Of a DNA stretch of 64,000 nucleotides, positions 1-13,459 are shown in pieces (position 1 is the first letter of the stretch; each line of letters begins with the position of its first letter). This stretch comes from Jacaranda mimosifolia (taxonomy: Eukaryota; Streptophyta; Magnoliopsida; Lamiales; Bignoniaceae). Location of the stretch: NCBI GenBank assembly GCA_018894105.1, contig CM032122.1:31465404-31529403 (forward strand), written 5' to 3'. The position numbers were made by a program, and so were the translations under genes. The notes beneath the pieces are model-generated. The model was not told the DNA's origin and searched no databases. It saw only the letters and a program-made list of their open reading frames with translations.

Positions 1-2921
1 CCCACCAAATCCATTCGAGTTCTCACCTTCCCCTCCTTCAAAGTTTTTCAGCAGATCAAGAAGAAAGCAAAAGAGCTTTGCGGATTAGCTTCTTTGTTTT
101 TGCACAATCCGATCAAGAAAGGTTTGGTGGAAGACCCAAATTGTTGTGTATATTATAGCGTGTGGTTTGGGGTAGATTAGACTGATTGCTGCTCTTTTCA
201 TTCATTGTCTTCTAATTGAGGTAAATACATTAGAATCAAAACGTTCCCATCTTCAATGGCTCATTTTCGAGCAGATTGAGGATTTTTAACTGCTATAAAC
301 AGATGTTCAATGGACTCATTAGTCTGCTCCCAGATTGCAGAATCCTAACAACTGACTACTCTTTCAAATGTACAAAAATCATCTTCTCTACTTGAGAAGC
401 AATTCTTGGCTAGAAAATTCTTAGGATTGTTTTAGAAGTATCGAAATCATCAGCATTGTCAATCTAAAAGGGACAAGAAAATTTTGTTGCAAGAGAGTTG
501 AAGTCAGTCCTACTTCAGATTCAGACATAGTTGTTAGAGATATTAATTACAAAAATGGTCCACCACAACTCCATAAAAACTAGGTAAGGTATCTGTCGTG
601 GCTCACCCAAGTATTAATATGTTTGTCTGTGCATATTTCTTCACTATTGGGGAACCAAATTTGTCTCTTCTCCATATTTGAAGACCTAACAAACTAAGAG
701 AGCATTTAAAATTGCTTACTAGTGTGAAAATAGTCTTCAAGAATTTGACCAGTATCATCTTGTTATAATTATTGCAATATGCTCAATTTGAATGTCACAT
801 TTTGGATGGCCATACGCAGAGTTTTAGATAAGAGAGAGAGAAAAAAATAGAGGTATAAAAATTTTCAATACTTTTACTATTTTGCCCTGAAAAAATTGAT
901 GTTTATTAGAAACAAAATTGCCATTTTCAAAAATATAACTTCACTACAATAAATGCAATCTTCGGTAGTTGTTATATTTGTCCTTAAAAATTACAAAATA
1001 CAGATGGTGGTACTTGAAAAGAAAGACAAGCCTCTAGAGTTGGAATTGCATTTAAAATAGGAGTTTAAATTCTCTATTCTATCATAATTCATAAATATAT
1101 GAGATATGTATTAATTTTTTTTATAAAAATAATTAATTAAAAATTAAATATATTTGGTATAAATATATCAAATTGAAATAAGAGATAAAATAAAGAATGA
1201 AATAGAAAATTTAAAGTGAAAAGAGATTTTATTTTCTTTTAATTAATGTCGCACATACACCCTATGAAGGTATTTATAAGCATTTGGTTCCCTTTAAAAG
1301 TTAGACCAATTTTAGGGACTCTTTAACTGAAGAGCCATTTTAACTCATTTTTGTGGGCCAACCATAAGTGGTCTAGTTAATATGTCCCCAAAACCTACAT
1401 TTGTCTCAACAGTGCTTTATTAGTGAACAAAAATGATATGAGACCATTCAATAGTTCAATACAGTTGTTTTTGCCTAATAAAAATTAAAACCATAAGCAT
1501 AAAATCCTAACTATACAAATTTCGAGCACTATACTCCACCAATAATAATTAGTAAAATTTTTAATTAATTACTGAACACAAAAATTTGGTCTTCCAAAAT
1601 AATTCTTCCATGTGGGCAATTACTAGTTAGAATTGCATAAATAATTCAATTTAGGCACAAAGAAACGGAGGAAACCTACCCTCATAAATGCAGGACACTG
1701 TCAACTGTCGTATGTAATGTAACGTTACAGGACAGCTGTATTATTAATATATATATATATATATTTATATAATAGGATTTATTTAATTAATACTAGTCTT
1801 GATCTTAACAAACAAATCGTTTGACGTTTATTTAGTCAATAAAAACGTTGCTTTCAATCATAGGTTTCCTGAAAATGCGATATTACTCTTGTTTCTTTGT
1901 AGTACAAGATTTTTACAATGATATGACATGGTTGATGAAGCATGACAAAATATAGCAATAAAACTCCTAGGTAACTACTGGATTACAGCCTTTTCTAAAC
2001 TTGAATTTTGAAATGGTCAAGCATTTTGACGGCGTCAAAATTCGTAACTAAATATGGTTGCTTGCTCTGGAGAGATATTATGTTGTTGACATAAATTGTA
2101 ATAGTTTGTTCTTATAATAAAAAGATGTTTCAATGAATGACAAATAAAAAATAATTTATAAATCGTGTTAAAATCCTTTATTCCTCTGATGTACAACATA
2201 ACATGATATATTACATCATTGAGGAAAGCTTTTTTTTTTAATTTTTTTTTTATAGATAAAAAATAGTGAAAAGATTATTAGTATAGCATTTCTTCGAAAT
2301 TAAGAAGAAATATTTATTATTATAATCCCATCAAAATAAACTATAAATATAACGACTTTACAATAATTATCATTAATAGATTTAAATCATGAGCTCTTAT
2401 GAAAAATAATAATTGTTAGCTCCACCTTAATTATGGGTATATCATTGATCAAGAGACAAAGTCTAGCATGAGATTTGACTTTAGCATTTCTAGTTCCACA
2501 AAATTCTTACTTCCAGATTATATCTTTAACTACTCAACTTAGTATATCAGCAGGAATTATTACGCATCTAACTTATAACATAATCTTTCAAAATTCAAAG
2601 AATTTTTAAAGGACGTGTGATCACACCTAATTCCATAAATTTGACTCTTTTTTTCTTTCAAACTTTTATTGCAGTTAACTTATTTATTGAGTGATATTTC
2701 TTCTAACTAATATTAATCTTAACTTCAATTGAGATGTCTCAACGTTATTATTATTTCTAACAATAAATAACTAGAAATAATCCTACAAAAATATACTTTA
2801 TAAATATATCAAGTCGAATATTCATTATTTATTCAGTATTCTATGTAAATTCTTTATAATACCTTTTCTTTTATAGCCAAATTATTGTTAGTTTTTCTTG
2901 GTCGAATCTCTTATTATTTGC
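1..2921. other. Intergenic DNA, no supported gene
   Basis: This is AT-rich DNA with no long open frame. The first 200 bases are less AT-rich and, read on the minus strand, look like a 5' leader with an ATG at positions 14-12 just before the window edge. A gene may therefore start here and run leftward, but four or five codons are too few to support one. From about 800 on the sequence is low-complexity, with a TA microsatellite around 1740-1765 and many homopolymer runs. No closed transposon was found. Confidence 0.5.
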
Positions 2922-2924
2922 TTA
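2922..2924. repeat. Left target-site duplication (TTA) of the Harbinger element
   Basis: TTA immediately precedes the left terminal inverted repeat. The same triplet follows the right terminus at 13733-13735. PIF/Harbinger elements are known to duplicate a TTA/TAA-type 3-bp target. Confidence 0.85.
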
Positions 2925-4439
2925 GGTCTTGTTTGATTTCGCTTAATAGCAGCAAGTAGATGGGCTAATCTCGATTAATCATGTGTTTGATTTGCAAGAT
3001 TGAAATTACAGGCCGAGAAGGTTAATAGCATTGGCCCGGTACTGTGCATGACACTACCAGCTATTGACGTAGTGGGGGGAGGGCGCGATTGGAGAATATA
3101 GGGCGCTAATTTGCTTCCACTGTTCAACTAATGTCCCAACTTTATCCCCAAAAAAACATTTACAAATCTCACTTCTGTCCTCTGCTGAACGCGATACAGC
3201 CTCTCAGCCCCAATGTCGTTCTCCCACATACCAAAGCTGAAGAACCCTAGGTAGGTACTCCAATTTGCGGCAGTTCACTACAGGAGATGAAGATGAAATT
3301 TCTGACATTTGGTGTTCTGCACAACTTCTAAGATTTGTGAAATTTTGGGTTCTTCATAGCTTTTGGGTACTTACATTTCCACCTGGAACTTCGCTGATTC
3401 ACCCCTTTTTTTGCTGTATTTTTTCCCTGTTTGTCAAACCATTTTTATCGTTGCTGGGCTGATGAAATTTCATGCGATTTATTTCCTCTTGCATCGTTGT
3501 ACCAAGTTTCACTGGAATAATCAATTTCTGCGGTACTGTGGATGCAAAGGAGGTTGTACGACAAATTTTTGCCTTCTCATCTCAAGTAAGGAGACATTCT
3601 CATGCTTTGTGGTGTTGAAATAACATACAATGTTCACTGTCTTCTAGATTTTGTTTAGTTCTAGTTATAGTTGTATTGAATACGCATACCATGTGGAATA
3701 AACTTTTTATTTGGGTGTGTGTTAAATATGCCTTGCTTATCAGTTTGATAGCAGCTTAATATGTTTTTTGAGTCCACTAGTGAACTAATATATTTTCCTA
3801 TAAAATTAGGCATAGTGTTGAGCTACTCAATCTGCAATGATTTTGCATAGTAAATAATTCGAGACAGTGTAGTGTGTGTGCGCTTTCTCAATTGAATACC
3901 CGTTGTTACAGACTGCTACTTCTTATGGCACTTGAAGCTAACCTATATTTTGAGTGTTTGTAATCATATCCTTGATGGAGTGTTTGTGTTGCTCGAAGGG
4001 GATATGCTCTTAAATTTTGGAATCTAAAGTTGTTTACCTTGAAACCCACTGATCAAGAATAAGTAATTGAAGATCCTTTTTCTTATCGATTACATGAGCA
4101 CCACCTAGTAATACACGCACATTTCAGTTTATGTGTGTTAACTCTTAGTTATGGATTCGAATTTTCACAATTTATTAGTTAGTCTTCAAAGCAAATGATA
4201 TATGTATGAGTGTGTAAATACATGGCCTTCTTGGATTGGGTTTACATTATTGGGCTACTTTGAACCTATGTATCCATACAGAGTATTTGAATAACATCAT
4301 TAACCAATGCCACTTGGTTTCTTTGTCATATTTATTATATGCGATTACCATGGATTTGCATACCGAAATCCAAATTTTAGTAGAGTTTTATATGTCTTGG
4401 CTCTGAAGGATTGTGTGTATTATTTTGTTTTATCGTGCG

Positions 4440-5732
4440 TACCTTATACATTGTCAGAGGGCAAGGGGTGTATGTGATCGGATGCCTAGGAGGTGGAGCA
4501 TCATTTATAAGATGCCCGACCAAATAAAACACATGAGAGAGCTTGTTGAACTAAATGATCAAACGTGCATTGATAACTTGCGCATGGATCGAGATACATT
4601 TTGAAGGCTTTGTTATTTGCTTGAACATGTTGGGGGGGCTATGAGACGAAAAAATTGTTGGAGTACCCGAAAAAGTAGCTACCTTCCTATCAATACTAGC
4701 ACATCACAAGAAAAATAGGATCGTGAAACATAATTTTAAAAGATCTGGGCATATCGTTAGCAAGTATTTCAAGTAGTGTGTTAGAGTAGTAATAAAGATT
4801 AGTTCATTTCTCCTTGTCGACCCTTAATCCACTGGTGATGATTGTACTACTGATCCTTGGAGATACTTTAAGGTATGTCTAAACTTATGTTGGCATAAAA
4901 GCATTTTAGAAATTATTTTGTGGACTTTTATGGTACTTGAATATTACACTTCCCTCATGTAGGGATGTTTGGGTGCCCTTGATGGCACGTACATATTGGT
5001 TCGTGTACCAAAGAGCAAACAAACACGGTTCAGGTCTAGGAAAGGTCAGACAGCTGTCAACGTCCTTGGAGTTTGCAATCATCATATGAACTTCATTTAC
5101 GTGCTTGTCGGATGGGAGGGATCCGCTGCTGATAGCAGGGTGCTAAGATCGGCTGTCAACAAATCAAACGGACTCAAAGTCCCAGTTGGTATGCGATATA
5201 TCATTGTGGAGTACATTTTTTCCTATATCATTGTACGATGGAGTTGGAAACTATATAACCTCACGCATGCTTTGTAGGAAATTATTATCTATGTGACACC
5301 GGCTACACAAATTGTGAAGATTTTTTGACCCCATACCGTGGCGTTAGATATCATCTAGACGAATGGAGTAATGGAGCACAAGCCCCACAAAATGCTCACG
5401 AGTTTTTCAACATGAACCATGCTAGGGCGCGCAACGTTATTGAGAGGACCTTCGAACTCTTTAAGGGGCAGTATGCTGTATTAAGGAACACCACCTACTA
5501 TCCAATAAGGACACAAAACATGATAATAATGGCGTGTGCACTTCTTCACAATTACATTTGCACACAGATGGCCATTGACCCTTTGGAGTAAACTATTTTG
5601 GGGTTTACAGAAGTGAGTGATAAAGAAACGGATGCCGAACATATTGATACGATAGAGAGCACACCTGAGTGGAGTAACTGGCGTGATGACATGGCCGCCA
5701 GTATGTACGAATCGTGGTGGGGGGCTCACTAA
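4440..5732 (+). pseudogene. PIF/Harbinger transposase (DDE_Tnp_4 / HARBI1 type), broken
   Basis: Three exons can be followed: to 4872, 4963-5188, and 5278-5732. Both introns have GT-AG ends and keep frame. The N-terminal part (4440-4604) has the plant PIF pattern of a PRRW motif followed by a conserved CIDNLRMDR stretch. The nuclease core shows the first Asp in ALDGTYI, the second in SAADSRVL and the Glu in RNVIERTF, so the DDE triad is still visible. The frame is interrupted by TGA at 4602-4604, a frameshift around 4640-4660, TAG at 4774-4776, TAA at 4825-4827 and TAA at 5589-5591. The recognisable C-terminus continues to a natural TAA at 5730-5732. In intact elements this enzyme cuts at the terminal repeats together with the Myb-like ORF1 protein. 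Confidence 0.88.
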
Positions 5733-6214
5733 AATATGTTATGAGAGATTGAAGTATTGAAATGGGGATGAAATCATGAGATTCTTGATATAGTTGTACA
5801 TATGTATACACTTCTCGAACATATATGCTTCTCTTATTTCATACAATGGTTAAGTGTATATATGTCTCACACTTGTTTCATATGCATATGCATTTTTGAA
5901 TTGTAGTTGGTGCTTTTGCTTGTTTGGCTTAGCTAGTTTGAATTGTAGTTGGTTCTTTTATTTGTTTGGCATTGGCGTTCGTTTGTTTCAATATATGTTA
6001 TCGTGTATTTACTAAGTTAAACCATCATATTATCTTGGAAAGAATTTAATGATCTGATGAGTTCTTCACTTTGCTTGTTACTTATTCCTGCCCTTAATAT
6101 GTTCTTCAGTGTTGATGTTCTCCTTTGTTTCTTCATGACAATTCATTGCGCAATCTGGTAACTCCTCTCGCAGCACCTAACGATCAAACAAACCACCCAT
6201 TCCTCCTTGCCGTT

Positions 6215-7207
6215 TCTGAACCTACCAAGAGAATGAGACACTGATACATGTATTGAAGAACCTTCGTGCCGGTAGGTGGCGATGTGACGGTTCTTTTAGG
6301 GGCAGTTACATGGTAAGGTTAAAGTCAATGATGAATAAAAAAAATTTGGATTGTGGCATCCTAGTTAAACATATCAAATCGAAGCTTCAAGTTTGGAAAA
6401 AAACTTACTCAACCCTAAGAGGCATACTTAGATGTAGCGGAGAGGGGCGTATTGATGGATCCTACATCTCACATGATTATTGTTGAGTCAGAACCAGTTT
6501 GGAGTGAATACGTTAAAGTACCTTGATACATGTTTGTATTCCTCTTTTCTGCACTCGTGCTTCCCATGTTTTAACAAACCATGGTCATATAAAATTAATC
6601 ATTTTTTTTAACAGGCCAATCCAAATGCAGCAAAGCTAAGAGGGAAGCCGCACCCATGGTACGATAGTTAGGTCAAAATCTTTGGGAACGACAGAGCCAC
6701 TAGGGAGCTTGCATTTGATATAGTGGATGTTGTACAAGAATTGTTGCATGGTTTCCAAAACGAAGGAAAGAATGATGATGAGAGTGGAGAGCCACATCAT
6801 GGATATTCCCATGGGTCTAATATGGACTTTGATGCCATCTCTGTCATGCCACCCTCTATTTTTGGTTCCAAAAAAAAGGCATGGTCATCCGAAAAACATA
6901 AGAGGGTCGATCGATGTACAGATGACTTCGAGAAGATTGTGGGATCATTGCTTAAAGACGCGAAGACCACTCTAGGGCGCATTACTGAAAAGCTACACCA
7001 CCCCAACTGCAAGGACCCAACTTAGACTCTTCGTTGAGGACTTCCTTGTTCGATGAGCTACAAGAGATTCTAGGTCTTGACTTGCTGCAACAAGTCAAGG
7101 CTACGCATCATCTGGCACACAATAAGGCAAATATGGATACTTTCTGGGGGATAACCAAGGAGGCACGTGGCTGTTTTGTCTTCCTACTACTTTCTAGTAC
7201 AATTTGA
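6215..7207 (+). pseudogene. Harbinger ORF1, Myb/SANT-like DNA-binding protein, broken
   Basis: The first exon (about 6215-6486) encodes the Myb/SANT-like domain seen in plant Harbinger ORF1 and related host proteins. It contains a G-R-W-R core, FRGSYMVRL, a K-x-L-Q-V-W-K-K-T-Y segment, and a block just before the exon end that fits the usual recognition region. An intron ends in AG just before about 6616. The second exon starts with NPNAAKLRGKPHPWYDS, then TAG at 6669-6671 replaces an expected Trp, then VKIFGNDRATRELA continues. The acidic C-terminal part runs to 7025 in this frame. The conserved tail (LQEILGLDLLQQVK and THHLAHNKANMDTFW) is one frame over and ends at TGA 7205-7207. One stop and one frameshift make it a pseudogene. 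Its partner transposase lies 0.5 kb upstream in the same orientation. Confidence 0.82.
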
Positions 7208-9019
7208 CTTTCGTATGCTTTTGTCTAGGTCATTTTTCCATCCTATGATCTATCTAATTTCCTTCATTCACTATGTGTACCTTTTAAATAGCTTGTTAGA
7301 ATTCTGAACATTTGTGTTAGTTTATCTTGGTTTGTGTTGGTGCGAAAAACACCTTTGAATTATGTTTTGTTAATGGAAAGTAGAAGGAATGTATGCTCGA
7401 TTTGGATATGTCGTTTGATGTTTGCGGCATTCCTTCATTTAAGTTTACTGTGACAGTGTGCAATGGCTGTAAACATTTTTTCGTAAGGCGCATTGCTTTG
7501 ATGTGATTGTGCAGTTCTTTAGCAGTTGTAAGTTTGCTCGAAATTAGCTTGGGCAGAAGAATCTTTGTCGTAGCATGGCTCTGTGTGTCAAAAACCCACT
7601 GGCAATTTGATGTTTTTCTCCTTTTGTTTTTGAGTAACTTAGTGCTCCAACCAACTGAGTAAAAACGCCAAAAGGATGCTTTTTCAATTGGTGACACCTC
7701 TCATTAATGGCCTCTTCTTCATAATCGAAAGAATGCATTCCAGTGGGTTATGTGATGCATAATTCCATTGAGAACAGTGTAATTGGTTTCTAATCAGCCT
7801 TCACTTTAGCCAAGTTTGGTTCTTTATGAATTGTTTGTGTACTTAAAACATAGTAGTTAATAAATAAACACGAAATGCCAGGATTAGTGTAATTGGAACC
7901 CATCAGCGCATAACATAACGATAGTGGTCCTTTCACAAAAGATTATAAATATAATGTTTATATAATTTTTATTGATTTGGCCTCAAATCGATAAATCCTC
8001 TCCCTTTTTGATGCAGTTGATACTAGATGTGGGAATAGGTTTGGCTAGGTTAGGCTTTGCTTTAAATAGGCTAAGTCTATCATATAAATTGTAAGCTTAA
8101 GCTTAGCTATAGGCCTTTTCTTAGCCAAGACGTAGCCTTGGAAATTTTTCAAAGGCTCGCCCTGAAAGAGCCTATTTTAGTTAATATTCTAATTAGGCTT
8201 CAATCTTATACAGGCTCAGCCTTTCAATAGGCTCAGGCCTTAAGATGATTTGCAAGATTGATAGGCCTTAATATATCATAAATTTTTATTATTTATATTA
8301 AGCAAAAACGCCGAACATATTCACATGTTTGTATTACTATAAATGTCTTCATAATATAATATTGATATAATTATGTAAAATATGGATCAAACTTACAGTA
8401 TTTTTTTTCCTGAAATTTAATATATAATGAATGCTTAATTGGACCACATAAAGCAAACATAATATATATAATATATATTTATATATATTTGTTATAATTG
8501 ACCAGAGGTAAGAGGATTACTTTAAAAAAAATTAAAAGAATATTTAATTGTCTTGTACTACGTTTGATTTTAACATACTAATTTTTGAAAAAAATTAATA
8601 TATATATTTTTTTACACATGTAGATAAACATATATATAATTGAAAAAAAATAGTATATATATTTTACATATATAGATATACATATGTATAAAAATTGATA
8701 GGCACCCGATTGAGATCAAAATATCACAATCGAGGCCATACGGAGCTTAGACAAGGCTGGCAAAGCATAGCATAGATCAAGAATGAATTGCCCACGTCAT
8801 CTTCATTTGAGTAGGAAAAGGTAAAAATTTAGATTAACCAACATATGAGCAACATAAGGTTTTGATATTAGACCTAGCAACAATGTCCAAATACACAAAA
8901 GTCAAATCATGCTACTAAATAATAATACATTAACTATAAGGATAATGATGCGACCAAGGTGGGGATGGATTTCTAATGTTATACAATAGAAACGACGAAG
9001 ATATTCTCATTTAGAATCG
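7208..9019. other. Harbinger interior with an AGGCT-rich repeat
   Basis: No coding match was seen. Around 8035-8260 the sequence repeats short GGCTTAGGC and AGGCTCAGGCC-type words in both orientations. This resembles the sub-terminal part of plant hAT-like MITEs. The opposite side may lie near 8700-8780, where similar words reappear, but no clean terminal repeat or duplicated target was found. The stretch 8280-8700 is almost pure A and T. Confidence 0.4.
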
Positions 9020-9895
9020 TGCCCCTTCAGAGTGTTACTAGAACTTTGATATGAGCTCGCTTGATCCACTTGGGGAAGGTTGAAAAATACCAAACAATTC
9101 TCGATCATCCTGCTCAGTTCACAATTGATCGTACACACCGGCGAAGTGATTGTCAAGTGGAGTTGAAAATGGATTTTGATTCAATAACTTGACTGAGTCT
9201 TGACTCCCTTCGTCACGGCTAGGTGCACCATACAAAATTTTCCAGAATGATGAATCAAGCAGGTTCAACTACGGGCAATACATGCGCAACAATGGTTACT
9301 GTGGGATTGTTTACCAACGACTCAACAGGATCATGCACACTATCATCTGAAATTTGAAAAGCGTCGGACTCCGGAAACAAGTTAAGCAACATAGGTGGGC
9401 CGAATATGTCACATAGCTCTTACCACTGACCTTCTCCTTTCATCATGTAAGCCTCTAAAAGTGCAAATTTCTGCAAAAATACAAGTTATTTACCACCAAA
9501 TATAATCATAAAGAGCACAATATTCATAACAAGATAAATAAATAGATATTTGCCACAGTCACGTAATCCCAAATATATGTGTCCGCTGCCACGAAGTTAT
9601 TTCCCTCATCGTAAATAACTGGCTGTAACGAGATCAAAAACTCAAACACAGTATGTCGCTGTCGCAAATATTTGAACCGCGTGCTCACATCCTTGTACGC
9701 CAAGTTAGCCCTGAACTTATTGTTCACTGAGGCTAAGCAAGATCGCATAACAGTAACATCAGCGCGGCTGAGACATCTTTCATCTGACCGAGCTAACTCT
9801 GCAAGGCGAGAGATGGATTCTTTGTCAATTTCCTCTACCCATGAGGGACGTAGAAGATGGCATCTTAAGTTTGGGGATTCCTTGGAGCCATGACA
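9020..9895 (-). pseudogene. Second Myb/SANT-like gene inside the Harbinger element, minus strand
   Basis: Read leftward from about 9895, an open stretch to 9524 follows an AG acceptor. It contains WVEEIDKESISRLAELARSD, then FRANLAYKDVSTRFKYLRQR, then VAADTYIWDYV. The last two blocks match the usual layout of plant Myb/SANT-like transposon ORFs (R-x-K-x-L-R-x-x, then V-A-D-x-x-W-D). After an intron another exon starts near 9474 with KFALLEAYMMKGEGQW, a stop codon, then ELCDIFGPP. The aromatic-x-x-LC-IFG motif is the hallmark that follows the SANT domain in this family. The stop shows decay. It differs clearly in sequence from the plus-strand ORF1 in the same element, so it is not a simple duplicate. 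Confidence 0.6.
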
Positions 9896-11123
9896 CTTAG
9901 ATGGAGAGTGTTTATATTTTTGCTCAGAATACTAAGAAAAATAAGATAGATCAATGCTAAGAGTATTATATGCCAACACTCAGATTATACAATGCCAAAC
10001 CCAGGGACTCCCATGAATTGAGATGACCTACCCCAGAGGCGTCAGATGAAAGGAAACAAGTTTGGTTTACTTGCCTTTATCTACTGAAAAAGGATGAAAG
10101 AGTAAGCGGAATCAAAGGCTTTTGCTATTTCTTCTTCATCATGTAAATAGATTATGATGGCACGTTTGATTTACCACAAAGACATAGCAGACAAAGGTTG
10201 CACAACCTCGGAACGGGTAAAAGAAACAGTAATACGCACGGCAAGACAATTATATTCCCGTGTCCAATTTTCTATTCTTTTTTATGCTTCACTTTGACTG
10301 TGATTATTTTATAGAAAGTATAGGATTGTTTGATTTATAAAATTTTAAAAAGTAGACAGGCCCACATTATCCATTACTTGGTTTCATTGGATAATAATAA
10401 TTGGTACACAATAATATTATAGTTTGCAAAACAAAGGGCCTTTAAAGTAGGAATACCTTGGCAGTGCTTACTTTATATCAATACACTTATATGTTTTGTG
10501 CACAGACCCTCGGATTGCCTCAATAAAGTTTTGGACTTTAGAAATTATAGATGATAAAATCAAATGGATCTAATGTAAAACCCGGAACGCTGCTGCCAAC
10601 GAAACTAAAATTCCATAATCCTCATACATCCACATTCAGTAAGCTAGCAGTGGAAATTATCCCAAACTCATCCATCGTTGTAATAGGTAAGCTCCTTCAA
10701 CATAAATTGGATGCATTGGCAAATCCAATATTTATTAAAATGTGTGCCCACACACGTCAATAATTTCCTTTATATTATTGTACATGATCAGCATAAAGCT
10801 AAGGTATCAAATGGTGAAAGTAGGAAAAGTGGTGCAAAAACTATCATGTACATAAAGGGATGCACATACATATACAAACTTGATAGCCAGTTAGAATAAT
10901 AGACCACAATTACATGGAGAATAAATAAATGCATAGTAACGCCATTTTAGAAGACAAGTTTACCTATTGCCAAACCCAAAACAAGACCAAAAAATGCAAC
11001 AATGATAGCAACCCCACAACCAACACAACCACCTAATAAGAAGGCAGAATTCATAGTAGCAGAAGGGGGATTAAATGGACCACAACATACAGCACGATGG
11101 TCATGCAAACAAGCAAATGTATT

Positions 11124-11441
11124 CTAACTTTCACTTTGCTCTGCATCGTCCGAACACGAACTAATCGGGGACTTCGAGCCATAATAAGCTGCCGGACTAT
11201 GAACACAACCTGGCGAACTAAAGGACCTTGTAGGCGATGTGTATGAACCATGCTCAGAAGATGACGATTGCCAATTTACTCCCTGATACACGTCCCACCA
11301 AATGAAGTGGACAACGTGATTTGTTCCTTTCGGACACTTATAGAACCATCTTCTAGGATTTTGAGAAGTGTGCGACTGACGAAGAATCATCAAGCCTCCA
11401 CCACAGTAGCATTCAGGAGCTGACTTGAGTTCTATTACACA
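11124..11441 (-). pseudogene. GRF-type zinc finger fragment
   Basis: After an AG acceptor at 11443-11442 the minus strand reads an open frame containing ECYCGGG, SQNPRRWFYKCP and then HFIWWDVYQ. This is the GRF zinc-finger layout: C-x-C-G, N-P-x-R-x-F-Y-x-C-P, then a last zinc ligand before F-x-W-x-D. Here His (VVHF) stands where Cys is usual, so the fourth ligand may be altered. A Ser-rich tail of about 50 residues follows to the stop at 11124. GRF fingers bind nucleic acid and occur in plant transposon-associated proteins. It may be an exon of the same minus-strand gene as the SANT part 1.2 kb downstream, or a captured host exon. Confidence 0.6.
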
Positions 11442-13170
11442 CTACAAGGTAAACAACGTTCAAAAAATAAGTAATGAGGCGACATGCTTCATTCGCAAAC
11501 ATAACCAAACACATAGCAAGGGACAATAAAACTTTCTAGTCGATCTGCTTCCACATACTTCTAGTTGGTGGCATAAAAAATATTTTGCACATTTACTATT
11601 ACTAGTACCTCATAAACTTCTGCGATTTTTCATTTATTAAAACACCTTACGGTCTTAAAGTTAGAATGAGGTGTAGCATATTATAAGCTCTAAAAGCATC
11701 CTATTATGTTTATAGGAAGTTGCAAGATCTTATGAATAAGTTTGGCAAACATCTCTGTACGATGAGTGAATAAGTCTACCTTATTCAACTAATGTCAAAA
11801 CTTTACAATCTTCAACCAAAGACCATATGCAATAATTTAGTAAAAAATAGAGCAGTCAGCACCGCTAACCTATCAAAGTTTTCTGAAGCTAGATATTTTA
11901 TACATGACAGCGTCAATGTTATGTTCCCAACATGAATTAGTATTTTTTATCTATAATAGCTTGCTTGCTCTCACATGATTTTGAAGAGTTATATTTTTAG
12001 TCTTATGCAAATACCGTTACATATAGCCTGTTATATTCTAGTTCCCATATAATGATAAAGTAAATAATCAAGTAGTGATGATTTATATGACTTGAATGGT
12101 CAAGAGTTCAATGATATGGCAACTCAATACACAGGAAAGACAAAAAGTCAAAAAATGAAATAGTAAGATCTAATAGGTATAAGAATACCTGACATATAGA
12201 TTGTTAAAGGCATAAGTTTGTGTGGAATGAATCATAGCAATGAATTAACATAGGGAAACATAAAGATTGGACACTATGTAATAAAAATAGATATATGTGC
12301 ATTTCACCAATCTACATAAGAATAATATCTGAGAGTGACCTAGCGAGAGAAAGAGATTACGGAAGGCCACGCATGTTATCACGTATATCCTCAGATGGAT
12401 ATGTTCCATTTGAGGATTCATCTTCAAATCCAAGTTGGCCATTAATATCCTTCTCCACGCCCCTCTGATTCCTATTCTTTAATCATTGTCTACAATAATA
12501 ATACGCTGCCGCTAAACGAATAAATCCCTCACCGGCAAGTTCCACTTAGAATTCTAAAAGAAAAAGAAAACCTTTTATTATGACAAATTGCAGAGTTTCA
12601 GACCATTTTATTGAAAATAGTTAACGAAGGGTAAAATATTATTTTGGTTAAACAGACAGGTCTTCAAAAATTGGGCAAAGAAGTCAAAAGACTAGAATAT
12701 GAGATGACGTTGGGGAAAGAGAGGCCAAAAATGCAAGTCCAAGTCTGAGACAATTTAATGTTCTGGAGCCTGACAAACCTTTCTGAGTGTTCCGGTATGG
12801 ATGCGACAGCAATTCTAACCTCTACGTACTTCAAATCAAGTATAAATATAATCTGGTGTTCTAAATAGGCCATTGCAAGCATAGACCAGTTACAATATAT
12901 TACAATATATTCCCAATTCTGTGGCATTGAACATCAATGTGACAAAAAACTCTTCCAAAAAAATAACATATCTTTTGATATGAGCTATAATAGGGGAAAA
13001 AATGGAACGCTGAAGTCAATATACACGTAAAGTTGGAGAACAAAGACAAATAAATCCAAAGATAGAACAACGATATTCACAAGTCTTTCATATGATAGAA
13101 ACTGTAAAATATAAACAGAGTAAAATCATGCCTAAGTGAAAACTGAGAAATATGGAAATTCATATGTTAC

Positions 13171-13459
13171 CGTAATTGGAAGCCACTGATTACAGTCGTC
13201 CAGAACCCAATCGGTGAACGTACGGCATTGGCGATTAAGCTGCCGTGAGTAAAAGCCAAAAAAAAACCACCGTTTTGTTAAACTAGGGCATGTGCGCAAG
13301 AGACAGTAAAAGAATCATACATAGAAGGAGCAAAGAGGGCAGAGTACCTGCTGTCTTCGCGGTTCCCTTTGCTTTACAAAATTGGAGTCGGATTTAGTCA
13401 CACTATCACTGATTTGGTCCGATTCGTTGATCAAATAACGCAGTTGTTGGCCGGCTTCG
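13171..13459 (-). other. Two candidate exons of the minus-strand Harbinger gene
   Basis: Minus-strand segments 13459-13348 and 13239-13171 are open, lie between AG and GT dinucleotides, and join in one frame. The first encodes an acidic/Gln-rich segment (QQLRYLINESDQISD), the second a segment containing CRTFTDWVLDDCNQW. I recognise no domain. Their position just inside the right terminus fits the 5' end of a leftward-reading element gene that continues to the GRF and SANT parts. No transcript evidence is available. Confidence 0.3.

Noticed and set aside
1..200. Possible 5' leader and start codon (minus-strand ATG at 14-12) of a gene running off the left edge
   Set aside because: Only four to five codons lie in the window, and no motif or splice evidence can be seen.
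3265..3623. Two overlapping plus-strand frames near the Harbinger left end
   Set aside because: Hydrophobic, Phe-rich translations without domain or conserved codons; probably chance frames in the transposase leader.
8035..8780. Complete hAT-like MITE in the Harbinger interior
   Set aside because: The AGGCT-rich words suggest one, but no terminal repeats with an 8-bp duplication could be paired.
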